Shown one piece after another: positions 1 to 11,490 of a DNA stretch of 64,000 nucleotides. Position 1 is the stretch's first letter; every line of letters begins with the position of its first letter. A program made the position numbers and the translations under genes. Origin of the DNA: Wyeomyia smithii (taxonomy: Eukaryota > Arthropoda > Insecta > Diptera > Culicidae); NCBI RefSeq assembly GCF_029784165.1, contig NC_073696.1, positions 81,094,220-81,158,219 of the forward strand. Direction: 5' to 3'. The notes under the pieces are model-generated. The model worked only from the letters and a program-made list of their open reading frames with translations, was not told where the DNA came from and did no database searches.

Positions 1-1264
1 GCGACGCGCTTATCCGTAAAGAAATCTAGCTGATATAATTTTCCATATCGTGAGCCACACGCGACGAGCTCTGATCCATTATGGATCCACACTTTGCCGT
101 TTTGATACGTCACTTTCATCCCGATTTGGTTGACTCTCATTACGGAGAAAAGATTGCAACGCAGCTCCGGTACGTAAAGCACGTTGTTTACACAACACTC
201 GGTGAATTTACCTTTAACGAGGGCCAACACTTTTACTGTTCCCGAGTGCTTCGCCAAAATTGTCTCTCCGCTCTTCGCTACGGCAATTTCCACTGGAGAT
301 GCTAATGGCTCGAGTTTGTCGAATAGCACCCGATCATTTACAAGATGATCCGAGCAGCCGAATCGATGAACCATTTCAACCGGTCTGTTTCGTTTGGTAA
401 AACTTCACCGGTCAATCTCACAAAACATGTACCTGGTTTTTCACCTAAATACGCTCTAGATTTCCGTTTTACATTTTTGGTTTCATTTTCCTTCTTTTTC
501 GTGCAATCCGCCAGCTTGTGGCCTTCTTGCTTGCATCCAAAGCATTTAAAGATTTTCTTTTCCTTCTCTTGCTTTCTGCAGGAAAATGCAGCAGCATCAC
601 TTTTAGGGGTGCTGGATTCATCACCTATTCCCTTGCGCTTAACCTCTTCATCAAGCAGCCGGCATTTAATGAACTCGATGCTAAGTTTATCTTCCGGCAT
701 GGTCTCGATGGCCGTTACCACGGTCCAAAATGATGGTCCCAACGTAATAAGCAGATGACAAATAATGTCAAGCTCCTCCATCTCCGCCCCGGTTGCACGA
801 TACTCCCTAACGAGCCGGTCGAAGCATAACAAATGTTAATGAAGCGAACCGTCCTCGAACTTCAGACCCAGCATTCGACGCTTTAAATGCATTCGGCTTG
901 CGATGCTCCGCCGCTCGAATACACGTTTGAGCGCATCCCAAATTTCCTTAGGGGTCTTCTTTTCCTGGACGTATTCGAGTTGAGTGTCATTAATCCGGGA
1001 GATCAACAGTGATCGACACTTCCGGTCCTGCCTACGTCGCTTCTCTCGCAGTTTCTGCTTCCCGTCTTTCTGTTGCTGCGTGTCGCCCGGTTGGTCTTGC
1101 ATTTCCAAAATTTCCTCGGCTTCCATCTCCACACACTCAAACAGGTCATGCTCCTCAAGCAGCACCTGTGTGCGGATCTTCCACGCCATGAAATTACCAC
1201 CGTCGAACATATAAACGCGTTCCGTTTTTCCATCGTTATCCATCGCGAAAATACTATTTTCCAT
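1..1264 (-). pseudogene. Copia (Ty1/copia) retrotransposon gag-protease, broken, runs off window start
   Basis: Minus-strand reading from an ATG at 1264 gives a Copia-type Gag: an N-terminal retrotransposon capsid-like part (1264-837), then a CCHC zinc knuckle (C-x2-C-x4-H-x4-C, about 503-543), then the start of the aspartic protease with an Asp-Ser motif near 345-360. Gag packages element RNA and the protease matures the polyprotein. Two lesions are visible. One is an in-frame TAA at about 834-836, with Gag continuing in the same frame on both sides. The other is a one-base frame change at the protease active-site motif near 350; the protein-like sequence then continues in another frame to position 1. 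Integrase and reverse transcriptase would lie beyond the window. The copy cannot be autonomous as written. Confidence 0.85.
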
Positions 1265-1281
1265 TCACGGGATGTCCGAAA

Positions 1282-1297
1282 CACTGGGCCTATAACC
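1282..1297 (-). other. Copia primer-binding site (initiator Met tRNA, internal half)
   Basis: Read on the minus strand, GGTTATAGGCCCAGTG lies between the LTR remnant and the gag ATG. It matches the Copia-type primer site complementary to the anticodon-arm region of initiator tRNA-Met (family form GGTTATGGGCCCAG), with one mismatch. Copia elements prime reverse transcription from this cleaved tRNA half rather than from the 3' end of the tRNA. The position, about 18 nt upstream of the gag start, fits. Confidence 0.65.
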
Positions 1298-1957
1298 TAA
1301 CAGAGTTATGGAAGGCCAACGAAATGAAATAACTCGGTAAAACGATTTTTAGTTTAAACTCAGAAAAACGTGTTTAATATCTTTTAGGTTACAATAATGT
1401 CGTTTTCGTTTTTGCGGTGTAGCTACCCCGCGGACTACACTTTGTCCTATCACTGTTTTTTTTTACATTTTCCGGACTATCCCGGACTACCCTTTATCTG
1501 TCCCGGACAGTCCGCGCAAGAAACAGAGTGCAGTTTTGAAGACACCAACACATTCACACGTATATGTCAAAATAAAAAAAAATGTGTCAAAATCGGTTTG
1601 CTTTGATTATTGTTCTTCGCGTGTCAAACATCAGGTTGAATTTTATTTATTTTATTTTGTTATTTTGTGATTTTTCAGTAAATTGGCAAATTTTTCGTAC
1701 AGTAGCACAAACGCGATAAAAGACAATGGCGATAATGACCAAAACAAAAGTGACAGCTACCTTTGGTATTACGCACACCATTGCTACTGCTCGGGAAGTG
1801 TTTTTTTAGCTGCAAAGCGTAGTCCGGGACGGGATAGTCCTGCCGTAAAAACGAATTCGACACAAGAAAGAAATTTCATTTTACAGCTTATGCTGCTATA
1901 TACTATTCAGTGTTGCCCGTGTGAATAGGGACCAGTAGATAGCAGTGTTGTACACTT
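1298..1957 (-). repeat. Probable Copia 5' LTR remnant, interrupted by a MITE
   Basis: Sequence directly outside the primer site (1298-1397) should be the 5' LTR of the Copia copy. It is cut at 1398 by a TIR element and may resume after 1862 up to about 1957, where a minus-strand TGTACAACACTGC could be the LTR start. No second LTR is available to prove the boundaries, because the element leaves the window. Confidence 0.35.
1398..1862. mobile_element. Harbinger-type MITE, family A (TGTCGTTTTCG TIR), diverged copy
   Basis: The left end starts TGTCGTTTTCGTTTTTGCGG after TAA. The right end at 1813-1862 is its imperfect inverted repeat (ends ACGAATTCGACA), followed by CAA, so the 3-bp target duplication would be TAA/CAA with one change. 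About 50 bp at each end align as inverted repeats. There is no transposase ORF. It belongs to the same family as 44970-45401, which has a clean TTA duplication typical of PIF/Harbinger. Confidence 0.6.
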
Positions 1958-2179
1958 AACAAAGAGTCGATAATGTTTCCGGTATATAAGGAAAGTGACA
2001 AATGGGATGTAGAAAATTATCGTGAAACTCATGTTAGTGTGCCTGCTCTAAAATTTTCGAAACTATTATCCATCATCATCTGAACTTCAGCGTGAGAAAT
2101 TACATTACGGAATTTTCCTGGAAGATCTGTATCTACCAATTTACTCGAGTTCACTTCATTTTGCCTCCACGGTAAAGAT

Positions 2180-2640
2180 TGGAGTCTTCAGATCGATGCT
2201 AAAAGCTGCTTTTGATCGTGTTGATCATGGACTACTTTGTGCGACAAGCTTGGAACTGCAACTTAAATAGGGGAACGGCTAGACATATGTAATCGTAAGA
2301 TCGCTATTAAGTTGGGTATGTCGCAATCCACCTGGTTTAGTGACAGTTCCGGTGTTCCCCAGGGTTGCTTCCGTGGATCGCTTCTTCTTTCATTGTTCAT
2401 CAATGACGTTATAACACTTTTGCCACCTGGCATACGTTTGCTGTAGGCGGTGATCTAGCCTCCATTGTTCAATTATCACATTGCTGGTAGATACTTGTTT
2501 ATAACGACCCGCAATTAACTTTCAAGCTGCATTTTTGGATGATCGTCTCTAAAGCTAATCGTCAACTTGGGTTAATATTCAAAATCGGAAATGAGTCCAT
2601 TGATCATCGCATCTTTACGCTTACTCTTTAATGTTCCTTG
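2180..2640 (+). pseudogene. Degraded Jockey/CR1-like LINE reverse transcriptase fragment
   Basis: Translation across several frames shows LINE reverse-transcriptase landmarks: KAAFDRVDHGLL (motif A region) at about 2200, and SSGVPQG followed by LLLSLFINDV at about 2345-2410 (motif B region). A weak post-motif-C region follows to about 2640. Frames shift and stops interrupt it, so this is an old 5'- and 3'-truncated copy. The catalytic YADD box is not recognisable. Clade placement is approximate. Confidence 0.6.
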
Positions 2641-2739
2641 ATTCGTTCAATTTCGGATTCAGCGAATTAAGCGCGTTTAAAAAACTGTAGCCTTTATTTT
2701 AATTCAGCGTTTCTATCCAATCATGTTGGTGGCCATATA

Positions 2740-3010
2740 GGGTCCCACGGGAACCTGCCCCAGAGTGGTCATTACAGAATCAGATGGACTCAGGGTGGAT
2801 GTAAATCAACTCATGGAGTGGTTTCATGAATGTTGATATACGTATTGCTGAGGGTTTTATAAAACATGCCTAACATGTGTATATACGGCCCCACTGGAAC
2901 CTGCTCCAGAGTGGTAATTTCAAGGACAACTCGGCAGATGAGCTCTAATCCATTAGAGTCAACTCCTGAAATGATTTCATGAATTTCGATACATTATTTG
3001 GTTTTATTGC
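2740..3010. repeat. Diverged direct duplication (about 140 bp, two units)
   Basis: Two neighbouring stretches, 2740-2880 and 2885-3005, share GGCCCCACTGGAACCTGCYC, CCAGAGTGGT and a shared tail 'TGRTTTCATGAAT'. They look like an old tandem duplication within non-coding repeat sequence. No gene is recognised here or in 3011-3504. Confidence 0.45.
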
Positions 3011-3504
3011 CAATATTGTCAAAATTTGCCTTAGATCTTGAGCCTGGGCCCGGAGATCCAGATTTACAGGAAATATACGGGAGACAACGGCTTTTTAGGT
3101 CACGTCAAAATCGGTGATATGGGTGTTAAAATTGCCGAACGGTTGTCTTCCTGCTTATGAAGACATTTAATTGACTTCTAAATGTATCCAACCGCTTCTG
3201 ATCATTTTCCCAAGGGCATCTTCCGCGATGGTCCAAATCGTTGTTTTGTTCTCTTTTTTGGATCAAACTCAAACTCACTGCTGCACCGGTGTTGTAAATT
3301 TTGTTTTATACCAGATCTAAACTGAAAAATTTTGAAACTGGTATACGTTTTGATCTATTTTTGTCACTTTTTGGAACAAGAAATAGATTGTTCTAAAACA
3401 CGTTGCGTAGCGTACCAATTGGTAGGTAAAATGTCATATTTTAATTGAATACCTCATTTTAGGTATTTCCATATAAGCTTTGCGAGCGTTTGTTTATACT
3501 TGGT

Positions 3505-3874
3505 TTCGCTCTTTTGCTCTTTGAATGCTCATTAGGCTACATTTTGTCCAGGAGGCAGAATTCGAACAAATCATATATGAAGCACTTGTAGAGACACTCT
3601 ATCGCTACAATTTGTCTGAACATTGTAATGTTGAAATAACTGTAGTTCCATAGCAAGAGTTGTATTATTTTCGTAGGGACCAAAAGAGCAGCTTTTCCGG
3701 TTATATAAGCTTGGCCTGACTTTTACGCTGTACCTATGGCAATTTCAACAATACAACGTTTGGACAAATTGTAGAGATAGAGTATCTCTACAAGTGCTTC
3801 ATACATGACTTGTTCGAGTTCTGTCTCCTTGACAAAATACAGCCTAATGAGCATTCAAAAAGCAAAAGAGCGAA
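3505..3874. mobile_element. Foldback MITE, CGCTCTTTTGC ends
   Basis: The left arm (3505-3635: TTCGCTCTTTTGCTCTTTGA, then an AATGCTCATTAGGCT block) pairs with the right arm (3745-3874), ending in GCAAAAGAGCGAA. Arms of roughly 125 bp match with scattered mismatches around a spacer of about 110 bp. No ORF. A clear target duplication was not identified. Confidence 0.7.
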
Positions 3875-4034
3875 CCCAGCATGCCCTGCCCATATTGTGA
3901 TTTTTTTATTTATTCAGAAATTTATAATTGTTATAATCTAAATTGATATGGTACCATTTAAGGAAGATATAATAACGCATCCTTGTACTTTTAAGTTTTG
4001 TTTTAAATAAAATCAACTCGAAAAATATTGGCAC

Positions 4035-4078
4035 TACCAACAGTGGCGGAACTAGACCGACAGAAAATAAGCGAGAAT
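4035..4078. repeat. Truncated 3' tail of the SINE seen at 7803-8095
   Basis: The segment with AACAGTGGCGGAACTAGACC and GAAAATAAGCGAGAATAA is nearly identical to the 3' tail of the SINE at 8050-8095. Only the tail is present, as expected for 5'-truncated retroposition. The flanking AT-rich DNA to 5671 holds no recognisable gene. Confidence 0.5.
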
Positions 4079-5670
4079 AAAAAAAAACTCGAAAAATGTA
4101 CAGGCAATAGGAATGAATGAGGTTTGACGTGGTTCAACTTACCGATTAAGTAGAATTACAAACAATGTTCAGAATAATTTAGATATTTTCTATTGAATTT
4201 GGAAACAGCACGAAATTGCTATGAACTTATCACATATTCATTTGTAAATTCACTTCACTAGTGTTTTTGTATCACATTATAAAATATTTTTTACACAATT
4301 TTTCTTTAGCATTTGAAAACGGAATCAAATTTATACCTGTGAACAAAATAACCTAAGCTCGTACACTATTTCTCATATTCCTAATAAATTATTTCGAGAC
4401 TTTATTGGAAATCTTCACTTTATCATACTTAGCAAAGCTGAAAAAATGGTCTGGTCGAATGCACTGCACTGAGAGATCTTCAATATAGGTAAAACTTTAA
4501 CAGCCACTTTTTTCCATTAGTTTATGAACATCAATACATTATTATACATGGTTTGCCATTCACAGAGGCTGTAATCTAATCAATTGTCCCGGTCGGCCGA
4601 GCGATATTCTAACAAAACTTTGAAACTTTTCACTTGCTTACAACTTTTGCAAAACCTTTTACAATTTTTATCAAAAAGGATCTATTTCAATAGATAAGGT
4701 ACGCATGTACCTGTCACATTTAACATCTTCATTAGTAAAATAAATGTATTCTGTGTGATCGCAGGCTCAACTTTGGAAGTAATTATATACACTGTAATAC
4801 AACTCGCACTATTGCATTAATTAACCAATAACGGGCATATATTTAGCCATCAATTTCACAATGGTGATTTAACTTAAACACACTTGAAGCATTGCAAACC
4901 AGGACCTATTATCATCAAAAACAAACCTGAACTCAGGAACACTCAATATTTTCCAATTGAATAAACAATGGTATCACAAACACGCATCAACGATTACAAA
5001 TCACTGCAGATTGCTTTCGATTTGTACACTACTAATAACACTAGTAAACAATTTCCAACCCGTTAACCTTACCGCGATAATTCCGATCGAATTCGGACAA
5101 AGTTTGCAGTTTACATTTGGAACTGCGGAGCAAAAATTTGGAGCGCTTTTCCTCCTGACAGATACGTCCAGAAAATGCCATCACAACGTATGACCAGAGC
5201 TGCCAGATTGAAAGTATTGTTTCTGTACGCACGGTATGCACCGATGAAATCTGAAGCTGAAATGCTACCATTGATAATAGTATCACGATTTTTCCTTCAA
5301 TTTTACCCGAAATAAAGTATTTTACGTATTTTACGGTGAAAGCAGAGAATGGACAATGTTTTTCGTTGTAGCAATAGGAACCATGGTATTTTTACCGTAA
5401 GCTTGCAGTCATTGCTATGTTTAACAACGTTTTTTGTTGTTGAAACCACAATCGAGAAAAAATTTACCATGAAAAACATTGTCAGAGACTTTTAATGGCT
5501 TGTTCACACTATAGACCTTCCTATCTGCGCTAGTATTCGTGGTCGATTTCACTGATACAAGTTTAATTTTGGTTGCAAATAATCAACACGCTGGTAGTAA
5601 CAAAAAATTTCCTCCTGTCCCGAGCTTTTATTCAAGTTGTTCAGCTGATTTTCTGGTTGAAAACAAATTC
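4079..5670. other. AT-rich intergenic stretch, no gene seen
   Basis: Only short open frames without family motifs occur here. Nothing resembling splice-linked coding sequence, an RNA gene or a repeat boundary was recognised. Confidence 0.4.
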
Positions 5671-5671
5671 T

Positions 5672-5850
5672 CGCGTAATTTTTCAAATCGACCAATCTAA
5701 CATTTGCATCGAACTGAAAAAGTCAACTTTGAAAGTTTTGACTCAACATTTTGAATTCTGTTTCAAAACCAAACAATATTTATTTTAATGGATACTTCTA
5801 AACAGTACTTCTAATTAATGTTTTGCATTACTGCGTTGAAGATTCTAATT
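5672..5850. repeat. Dispersed repeat with CTCGCGTAATTTTTCAAA end; inverted copy at 12067-12245
   Basis: Starts TCTCGCGTAATTTTTCAAAT and runs to CTGCGTTGAAGAT. The reverse complement of the whole stretch reappears at 12067-12245. The same terminal word, in inverted form, occurs at 6378-6400, so 5672-6403 could be one longer element with ends of this type. The terminus is shared with the complete foldback element at 52125-52375. Confidence 0.55.
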
Positions 5851-7248
5851 ATGTTCGAGAATAAATGAGTTTTTAGCAAAAATAAGGTATTCAACGCTTT
5901 GCTTCAGCCAAACGTAAATACGCCCTTTTCATACGTCTGAGCGTAACGGTATGCTGTGAGCTGATGCGATATTTACGTCAAAATGTTGTGTGAGATTCGC
6001 CAGATTGAAAATCGTTCGTTATATACGTCATTTTGTTTGCGTCATTCGGTGTCTTTAAAATCCACTTGCGTCGAGTAAAACATAAACAAGATTATAATGG
6101 TGTATGTAACGGTCGAGCAATGTATTTCTTTCGCGTCGGTTTGGTCGATTTTATGAGAGCGTATCTGAGATGGCAATTCGTTTCGCAATTTCGTCGGTTT
6201 GTTAGCAAAAGGGTGTAAGTAAAAAAGTGTAAGCAGGGTAGTTCGGTCGTTTTGTCAAACTTGTTTAAAAGTGTCGGAAAGCTAATTTTCGCAAATTTTA
6301 TCAAGTAAGCTCCTTTATTACATATTGCATGATAATATATCAATAAAGCTCGTTTGTTTACATTTTGCGACTTACGCCAGTTTGAAAAATTACGCGAGAA
6401 TTGGGAACAGTTGTCCCTAGGTGTAGTTGTTTTTTTTTTAACTCAGATAACATCGTGAAAATGGTAGTTGTTTCTGATATCAAGATACGCTATATCACAT
6501 GATATCCGATATAGAGATAAATGACTTCACATACGCACACTGGTAAACGTGTAAACCCATGTAAAGTTGCTTTTGTTTCCTCTAGGCTGTAAATCATCGC
6601 ATCTCGTTGCTTCGAGTTTTTATCACTTTTTACCATTTTTGGTCGATTATGTTTAGCAGCTTCTTCCGATTCCTGATCACGAATGAAAATTTTATCCAGA
6701 AACGAGTTCAGAACATCCCAAGTAACCGTTTAGCCGTGAAAAATAGTTCTAATTTGGTTCTATAGTACAATATAGAAAATGTCTTACAAAGCCTAAAAGT
6801 TCTATATTCTACTTAAGGGCTGTTCAAAAACCACTTTTGGCGAATATTTCGGTCGATATACTGCCTGCCCCCACTTTTGAACTACACCTATGAGAAAAAT
6901 TTTGTTTATGTTTTGTTTTTTTTCTCTCGGGCAAAAAAAAGTTATTTGCTTTCTTGCTTCCTCACACGTATCCGACCAGCTAACTGCTGACTCGTTGTTT
7001 TTTTTTCGTGTCGCTCTTTGAAGTCGAAGAAGATCCAGTTTCGAACCGCGGTGTTGTTGCATATTGAAGGCTTTCTGGTCTGCTGCGTTTACCCGTTGTT
7101 CCATCGTCTCGCTCGGTGAAACATTATTTTTACAGCCTATTAAAATCGCAAAACCGGTAGCAAGTGAGTTCTCTTGTAATATACGAGAGTTTTCAAGCTA
7201 AAATTGATGGTTTCTGCTGTTTTCTTTTCTTCGTTTTTTTTGCTCGAA
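5851..7248. other. Intergenic, no gene seen
   Basis: No coding motifs were recognised. The terminal word of the CTCGCGTAATTTTTC family lies inverted at 6378-6400. The remainder is AT-rich with short chance ORFs. Confidence 0.4.
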
Positions 7249-7254
7249 CTAGGA

Positions 7255-7719
7255 GAATACAAGAGAAGTACCAAAGATGAAACATTCATCTTGCCAGACA
7301 GAACCGAAAGAGGCTGCGGAAGAGAACGATAACCTGACCATCAAGGTAAACAAATGCCTGTTGTTGCTGTCGCACGTTAATACGAAGCTGGATGCGTTGG
7401 CAGTTGTTTTAATATCCGGGTACGTCGTCAAACAACCCGATCAACGTTAAGTTAGTTGAATCACTTCAGCAGCCCGTGAAATGCCAATGTGGAATCCTTG
7501 GGGGACCGCTGCCGAGATGAAAATTTTATGAAGGCAACGGTTGCATCGATTAGGAAGATACACGGTCGCAATCGTTTCAATAAACAAGGCGCAACGGTGA
7601 ATCTCCAGATAATCGATCACTTTTTTGATCATGAATTCCTTCTGAAATGCTCCTGGACAGGAGCCACCCGCACTTTCGGTGATAACGAACCGAAGAGACT
7701 AGAAATGTTAAAATCGTAA
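7255..7719 (+). pseudogene. DUF4806-like relic (insect transposon-associated protein)
   Basis: Plus-strand sequence contains two protein-like blocks. The first (about 7276-7449) starts MKHSSCQTEPKEAAEEND and contains a leucine-rich NKCLLLLSHVNTKLDAL segment. The second (7489-7719) is 76 aa with RDENFMKATVASIRKIHG, IDHFFDHEFLLKCSWTG and a charged tail. The F-x-x-x-CSWTG feature near the C-terminus is typical of DUF4806 proteins, an insect-expanded family often linked to mobile elements and of unknown function. A stop and a frame change separate the blocks, so the copy is broken. Family assignment is from motif memory, not a search. Confidence 0.5.
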
Positions 7720-7802
7720 AGTGATTCGAGGCAACTTGTTGCAGTTTCGTTTTTCTACGATTCATTTGAAACTGTTTTTCAAATATATTCTAAATATGAG
7801 CA

Positions 7803-8095
7803 GGGGCCTAGCGTGGTTGGTAACGTCTCCGCCAACCACGCTCGACGCCTGGGTTCGAATCCCACCGCCGACATAGGTGTCGATGGTTGTGAGGTGGCGT
7901 GATCCACTCACAACCAACCCAACTGGTCTAGATTCAATCCTAGCCGACACCGGGAGATTTTCTGAGGCGAAAAATCTCTGGGATCACGCCTTCCATCGCA
8001 TGAGGAAGTAAAGCCGTTGGCGCCGGTCCGTTAATAAACGGGTCGGCACAACAACAGTGGCGGAACTAGACCGACGGAAAATAAGCGAGAATAAT
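7803..8095 (+). mobile_element. tRNA-derived SINE
   Basis: A polymerase-III-type head is visible. The A-box-like TAGCGTGGTTGGTAACGTC is at about 7809 and a consensus B box, GGGTTCGAATCCCA, at about 7852. A non-tRNA body follows and the 3' tail ends GAATAATAAAAAAATC. This is the arrangement of mosquito SINEs. It is not a functional tRNA, because no cloverleaf acceptor stem closes around the boxes. The 3' tail is shared with the fragment at 4035. Confidence 0.8.
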
Positions 8096-8743
8096 AAAAA
8101 AATCTAAATACGGCCGTCCTATGAATTTGACGAGCAAAAACGAATATTTCTGTTTTAATCAATATCACAAATTTTTTATTTTTTTATTGCATTCCCTTAT
8201 TTTACAGGTAGAGTATGATGTTATGATACACTGTAATTTCTTCATAAACTTGTTATACAGGTTATGAGTTTTTTTGCCGGAAGAGTATGATGTACAAACA
8301 AACGTTTCTTCGCGAACTTGTATAGCAACTAACTTACAAACTCCAGATTATAATAATTTGGAAATCTTGGAAATCAATTTCTTGATATTAATCGGAATTT
8401 ATTTGCTGATCTGCTATTGATTGCACAGTACTAGTGCGTAGTTTGATTTTACTGTCTTAGGCAAAACGGTCAAAACTTCGTAACTTTCTTCGTTAACAGC
8501 TACCCTTCAAAATGTTTTGCCACTTTTCCATTCTATCCATTGTTTTTTATTTGTTTTTGTCTTCAAAATCGTAAACATTCACGTATACGGTACTTAGCCT
8601 AAAGCTACAGGGCTTAAAATCTCTAAAACATAGCTTTATACACCCATAAAGGGTCTATTTCACGGCTTCAATTCTACAGTGCTTATTGGCATTTGAAAAT
8701 ATTCTTTACAGCTAATATGCACTCAAATGCTGTTATGTGTTTC
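8096..8743. other. Intergenic, no gene seen
   Basis: AT-rich sequence between the SINE and the Harbinger element. No motif or repeat boundary was recognised. Confidence 0.4.
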
Positions 8744-8746
8744 TTA

Positions 8747-10233
8747 GAGCAAGCGCACCGGTGAGTTGCCATTTGAGTTGCTATTTTCACAACGGTGGCC
8801 GTTGCTATTTTGGATAGCAACCGATTTTCGCACCGGTCGTTGCTAATGGGGATTACCAATTCCACTATTTCTATTTCAAACCGGCAGTTGCCAATTTCTG
8901 GAGACCGTCACTAGCCAGCGTTGGCAAAATGTTTGTTTGTGATGTATTTCGCATATTTTTTTCGGATTTAGTAATAACCAACTTATCCGTCAGTCAATCG
9001 TTTCCGTAGTGAGCTACGTTCTTTCTACTTCATAAAATGTTCCCTCCACTTCACGAAACTTTGTTTTAACTTTGTTTTCGTTTCCCAAGTTATCGATAAC
9101 ATAATTCTTTTGCAGGTTTTGTTTACTTGTGCGTACATGGATTTTTTCATCCTTATATCTTTATTTAAAGTAATTCCGTAAAACTGGGCATGTCCCGCAA
9201 CGTTGGCTTAAATGACTATTCTACTGAAAGCTGGCGAACTGTCATTAGTTGTATTCTGTATTTCATGCTGTCTCGGTTCCCACAGTTTGCTATTAATACT
9301 TGAAAATTTGCCGCCAAAAAAATAACTTAAATATAGAACGCGTAAATTGTTTTCGAGTATTTGGTTGATTCTAGTGATGGAGAAAATGATTTCGCAGAAC
9401 AAATTTCCTTATACGCGATTAAGAAAATGGGTTTTTGGAAAGATTCAGGGTGGCTCTCAGCCTAGTAAATAGCCAAATATTGACCGCCATGCGGAGGAAG
9501 GTGCCATCCAGCGTTTTAACAATGTTTTTATCGGAAACCCCGGTCTATACCGATGACCATTTCCAACGCCGCTTTCGAACGCGTCTTAGGTTATTTTTGA
9601 AGATTGAAACAGCGGTAAAGGAGAAATATGGTTTTTTATACAACGACCGAACTAAACGGGAAAATAGTTGGTAATACTCCCGAGCAGATTTGCTTAAACT
9701 TTCCAGGTATATTGCATAATATTGGCCAATATTGTGGGGATTTGCGCTTTCCGCATCGTGTAGGTTGCAGACCAAAATGCCAACCAAAATGGTCATCTCA
9801 ATAAAAAACCTATACAAAATGTTTACCTGCCCGAAAAAACACCCTGTCCAAAATTTCAGCTCAATCGAAAATAAAATTGAGTAGTGGTTCACGCCGACAC
9901 TTGCGTCCTACGACGTGTTTAACAAGCGAGGCAAAACGCTTCGTCTTCCGAGGCCGAACAATTGAGTCCGCATTCGAAACACTCATCATCTTCGTAATAT
10001 TATTCCGAACATTCACTATCGAGCACAAAAAAACAACAGTTTGACATTTCATCAAATAGCAAAGATTCGGCACGTTGCTATCGTGTTGCCAAATTTAATA
10101 ACTCGCTACTACCCGAGGTGAGGATTGTTATTTCCCAAACCAACATAGCAACGCCCGATGCGGTTGCCGCGTTATGGTGATAGTTGCCAAACTAGCTTTA
10201 GAAACTTCAATTTAGCCACTGGTGGGCTTGCTC
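8747..10233 (+). mobile_element. PIF/Harbinger DNA transposon, degraded, copy 1 (both ends present)
   Basis: Ends are GAGCAAGCGCACCGGTGA on the left and its imperfect inverse CACTGGTGGGCTTGCTC on the right. They are flanked by TTA (8744-8746) and TTA (10234-10236), the 3-bp duplication of PIF/Harbinger. The plus-strand segment at 9435-9674 encodes a transposase-like N-terminal block, with FLSETPVYTDDHFQRRFR followed by LFLKI, similar to the start of the Harbinger DDE nuclease. A stop follows at once and no DDE triad can be read. The copy is about 1.49 kb and non-autonomous. Its sequence from 8747 to about 10002 is repeated inverted in copy 2. Confidence 0.75.
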
Positions 10234-10242
10234 TTAGAGTTA

Positions 10243-11462
10243 AATATTACGAAGATGATGAGTGTTTTGAATGCGGACTCAATTGGTCGGCCTCGGAAGA
10301 CGAAGTGTTTTGCCTCGCTTGTTAAACACGTCGTAGGACGCAAGTGTCGGCGTGAACCACTACTCAATTTTATTTCCGATTGAGCTGAAATTTTGCACAA
10401 GGTGTTTTTTCGGGCAAGTAAACATTTTGTATAGGTTTTTTATTGAGATGACCATTTTGGTTGGCATTTTGGTCTGCAACCTACACGATGCGAAAAGCTC
10501 AAATCCTCACAAGATTGGCCAATATTATCCAATAAACCTGGAAGGTTTAAGCAAATCTGCTCGGGAGTATAACCAACTATTTTCCCGTTTCGTTCGGTCG
10601 TTGTATAAAAAACCATTTTTCTCCTTTACCGCTGTTTCAATTTTCAAAAATAACCTTAGATGCGTTCGAAAGCGGCGTTGGAAATGGTCATCGGTATAGA
10701 CCGTTGTTAAAACGCTGGATGGCACCTTCCTCCGTATGGCGGTTTTTTTGGGTATTTACTAGGCTGAGAGTCGCTCCGAATCTTTCCAAAAACTATTTTC
10801 TTAATCGCGTATAAGGAAATTTGTTTTGCGAAATCACTTTCTTCATCACTAGAATCAATCAAATAATCGAAAACAATTTACGCGTTCTATATTTAAGTTC
10901 TTTTTGGCGGCAAATTTTCAAATAACAATAGCAAACTGTGGGAACCGAGACAGCATGAAATACAGAATACAACTAATGACAGTACGCCAGCTTTCAGTAG
11001 AATAGTCATTTAAGCCAACGTTGCGGGACGTGCCCAATTTTACGGAATTACTTTAAATAAACATATAAGGATGAAAGAATTTATGTAGGCACAAGTAAAA
11101 AAATCTGCAAAAGAATTATGTTATCGATAACTTGGGAAACGGAAACAAAGTTATGTGACATGGAGGGAACATTTTATGAAGTAGAAAGAACTTAGATTAT
11201 TCCGGAAACGATTGACTGACGGATAAGTTGGTTATTACTAGATCCGCAAAAAATATGCGAAATACATCACAAACAAACATTTTGCCAACGCTGGCTAGTG
11301 ACGGTCTTCAGAAATTGGCAACTGCCGGTGTGAAAAAGAAATAGTGGAATTGGTAATCCCCATTAGCAACGACCGGTGCGAAAATCGGTTGCTATCCAAA
11401 ATAGCAACGGCCAGCGTTGTGAAAATAGCAACTCAAATGGCAACTCACCGGTGCGCTCGCTC
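10243..11462 (-). mobile_element. PIF/Harbinger DNA transposon, copy 2, inverted and truncated
   Basis: This is the near-perfect reverse complement of 8747-10002. The outer end is intact (ACCGGTGCGCTCGCTC, then TTA at 11463-11465). The inner end starts abruptly next to the right TIR of copy 1 and lacks its own second terminus. The transposase-like fragment is present at 10525-10725 on the minus strand and is likewise broken. Together the copies make an inverted repeat with arms of about 1.2 kb. Confidence 0.75.
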
Positions 11463-11490
11463 TTATATGGCTTAAAATAGTGCTTGATGG

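Noticed and set aside
7803..7880. tRNA gene
   Set aside because: A and B boxes are present but no closed acceptor stem or intact cloverleaf; the SINE body and tail follow directly.
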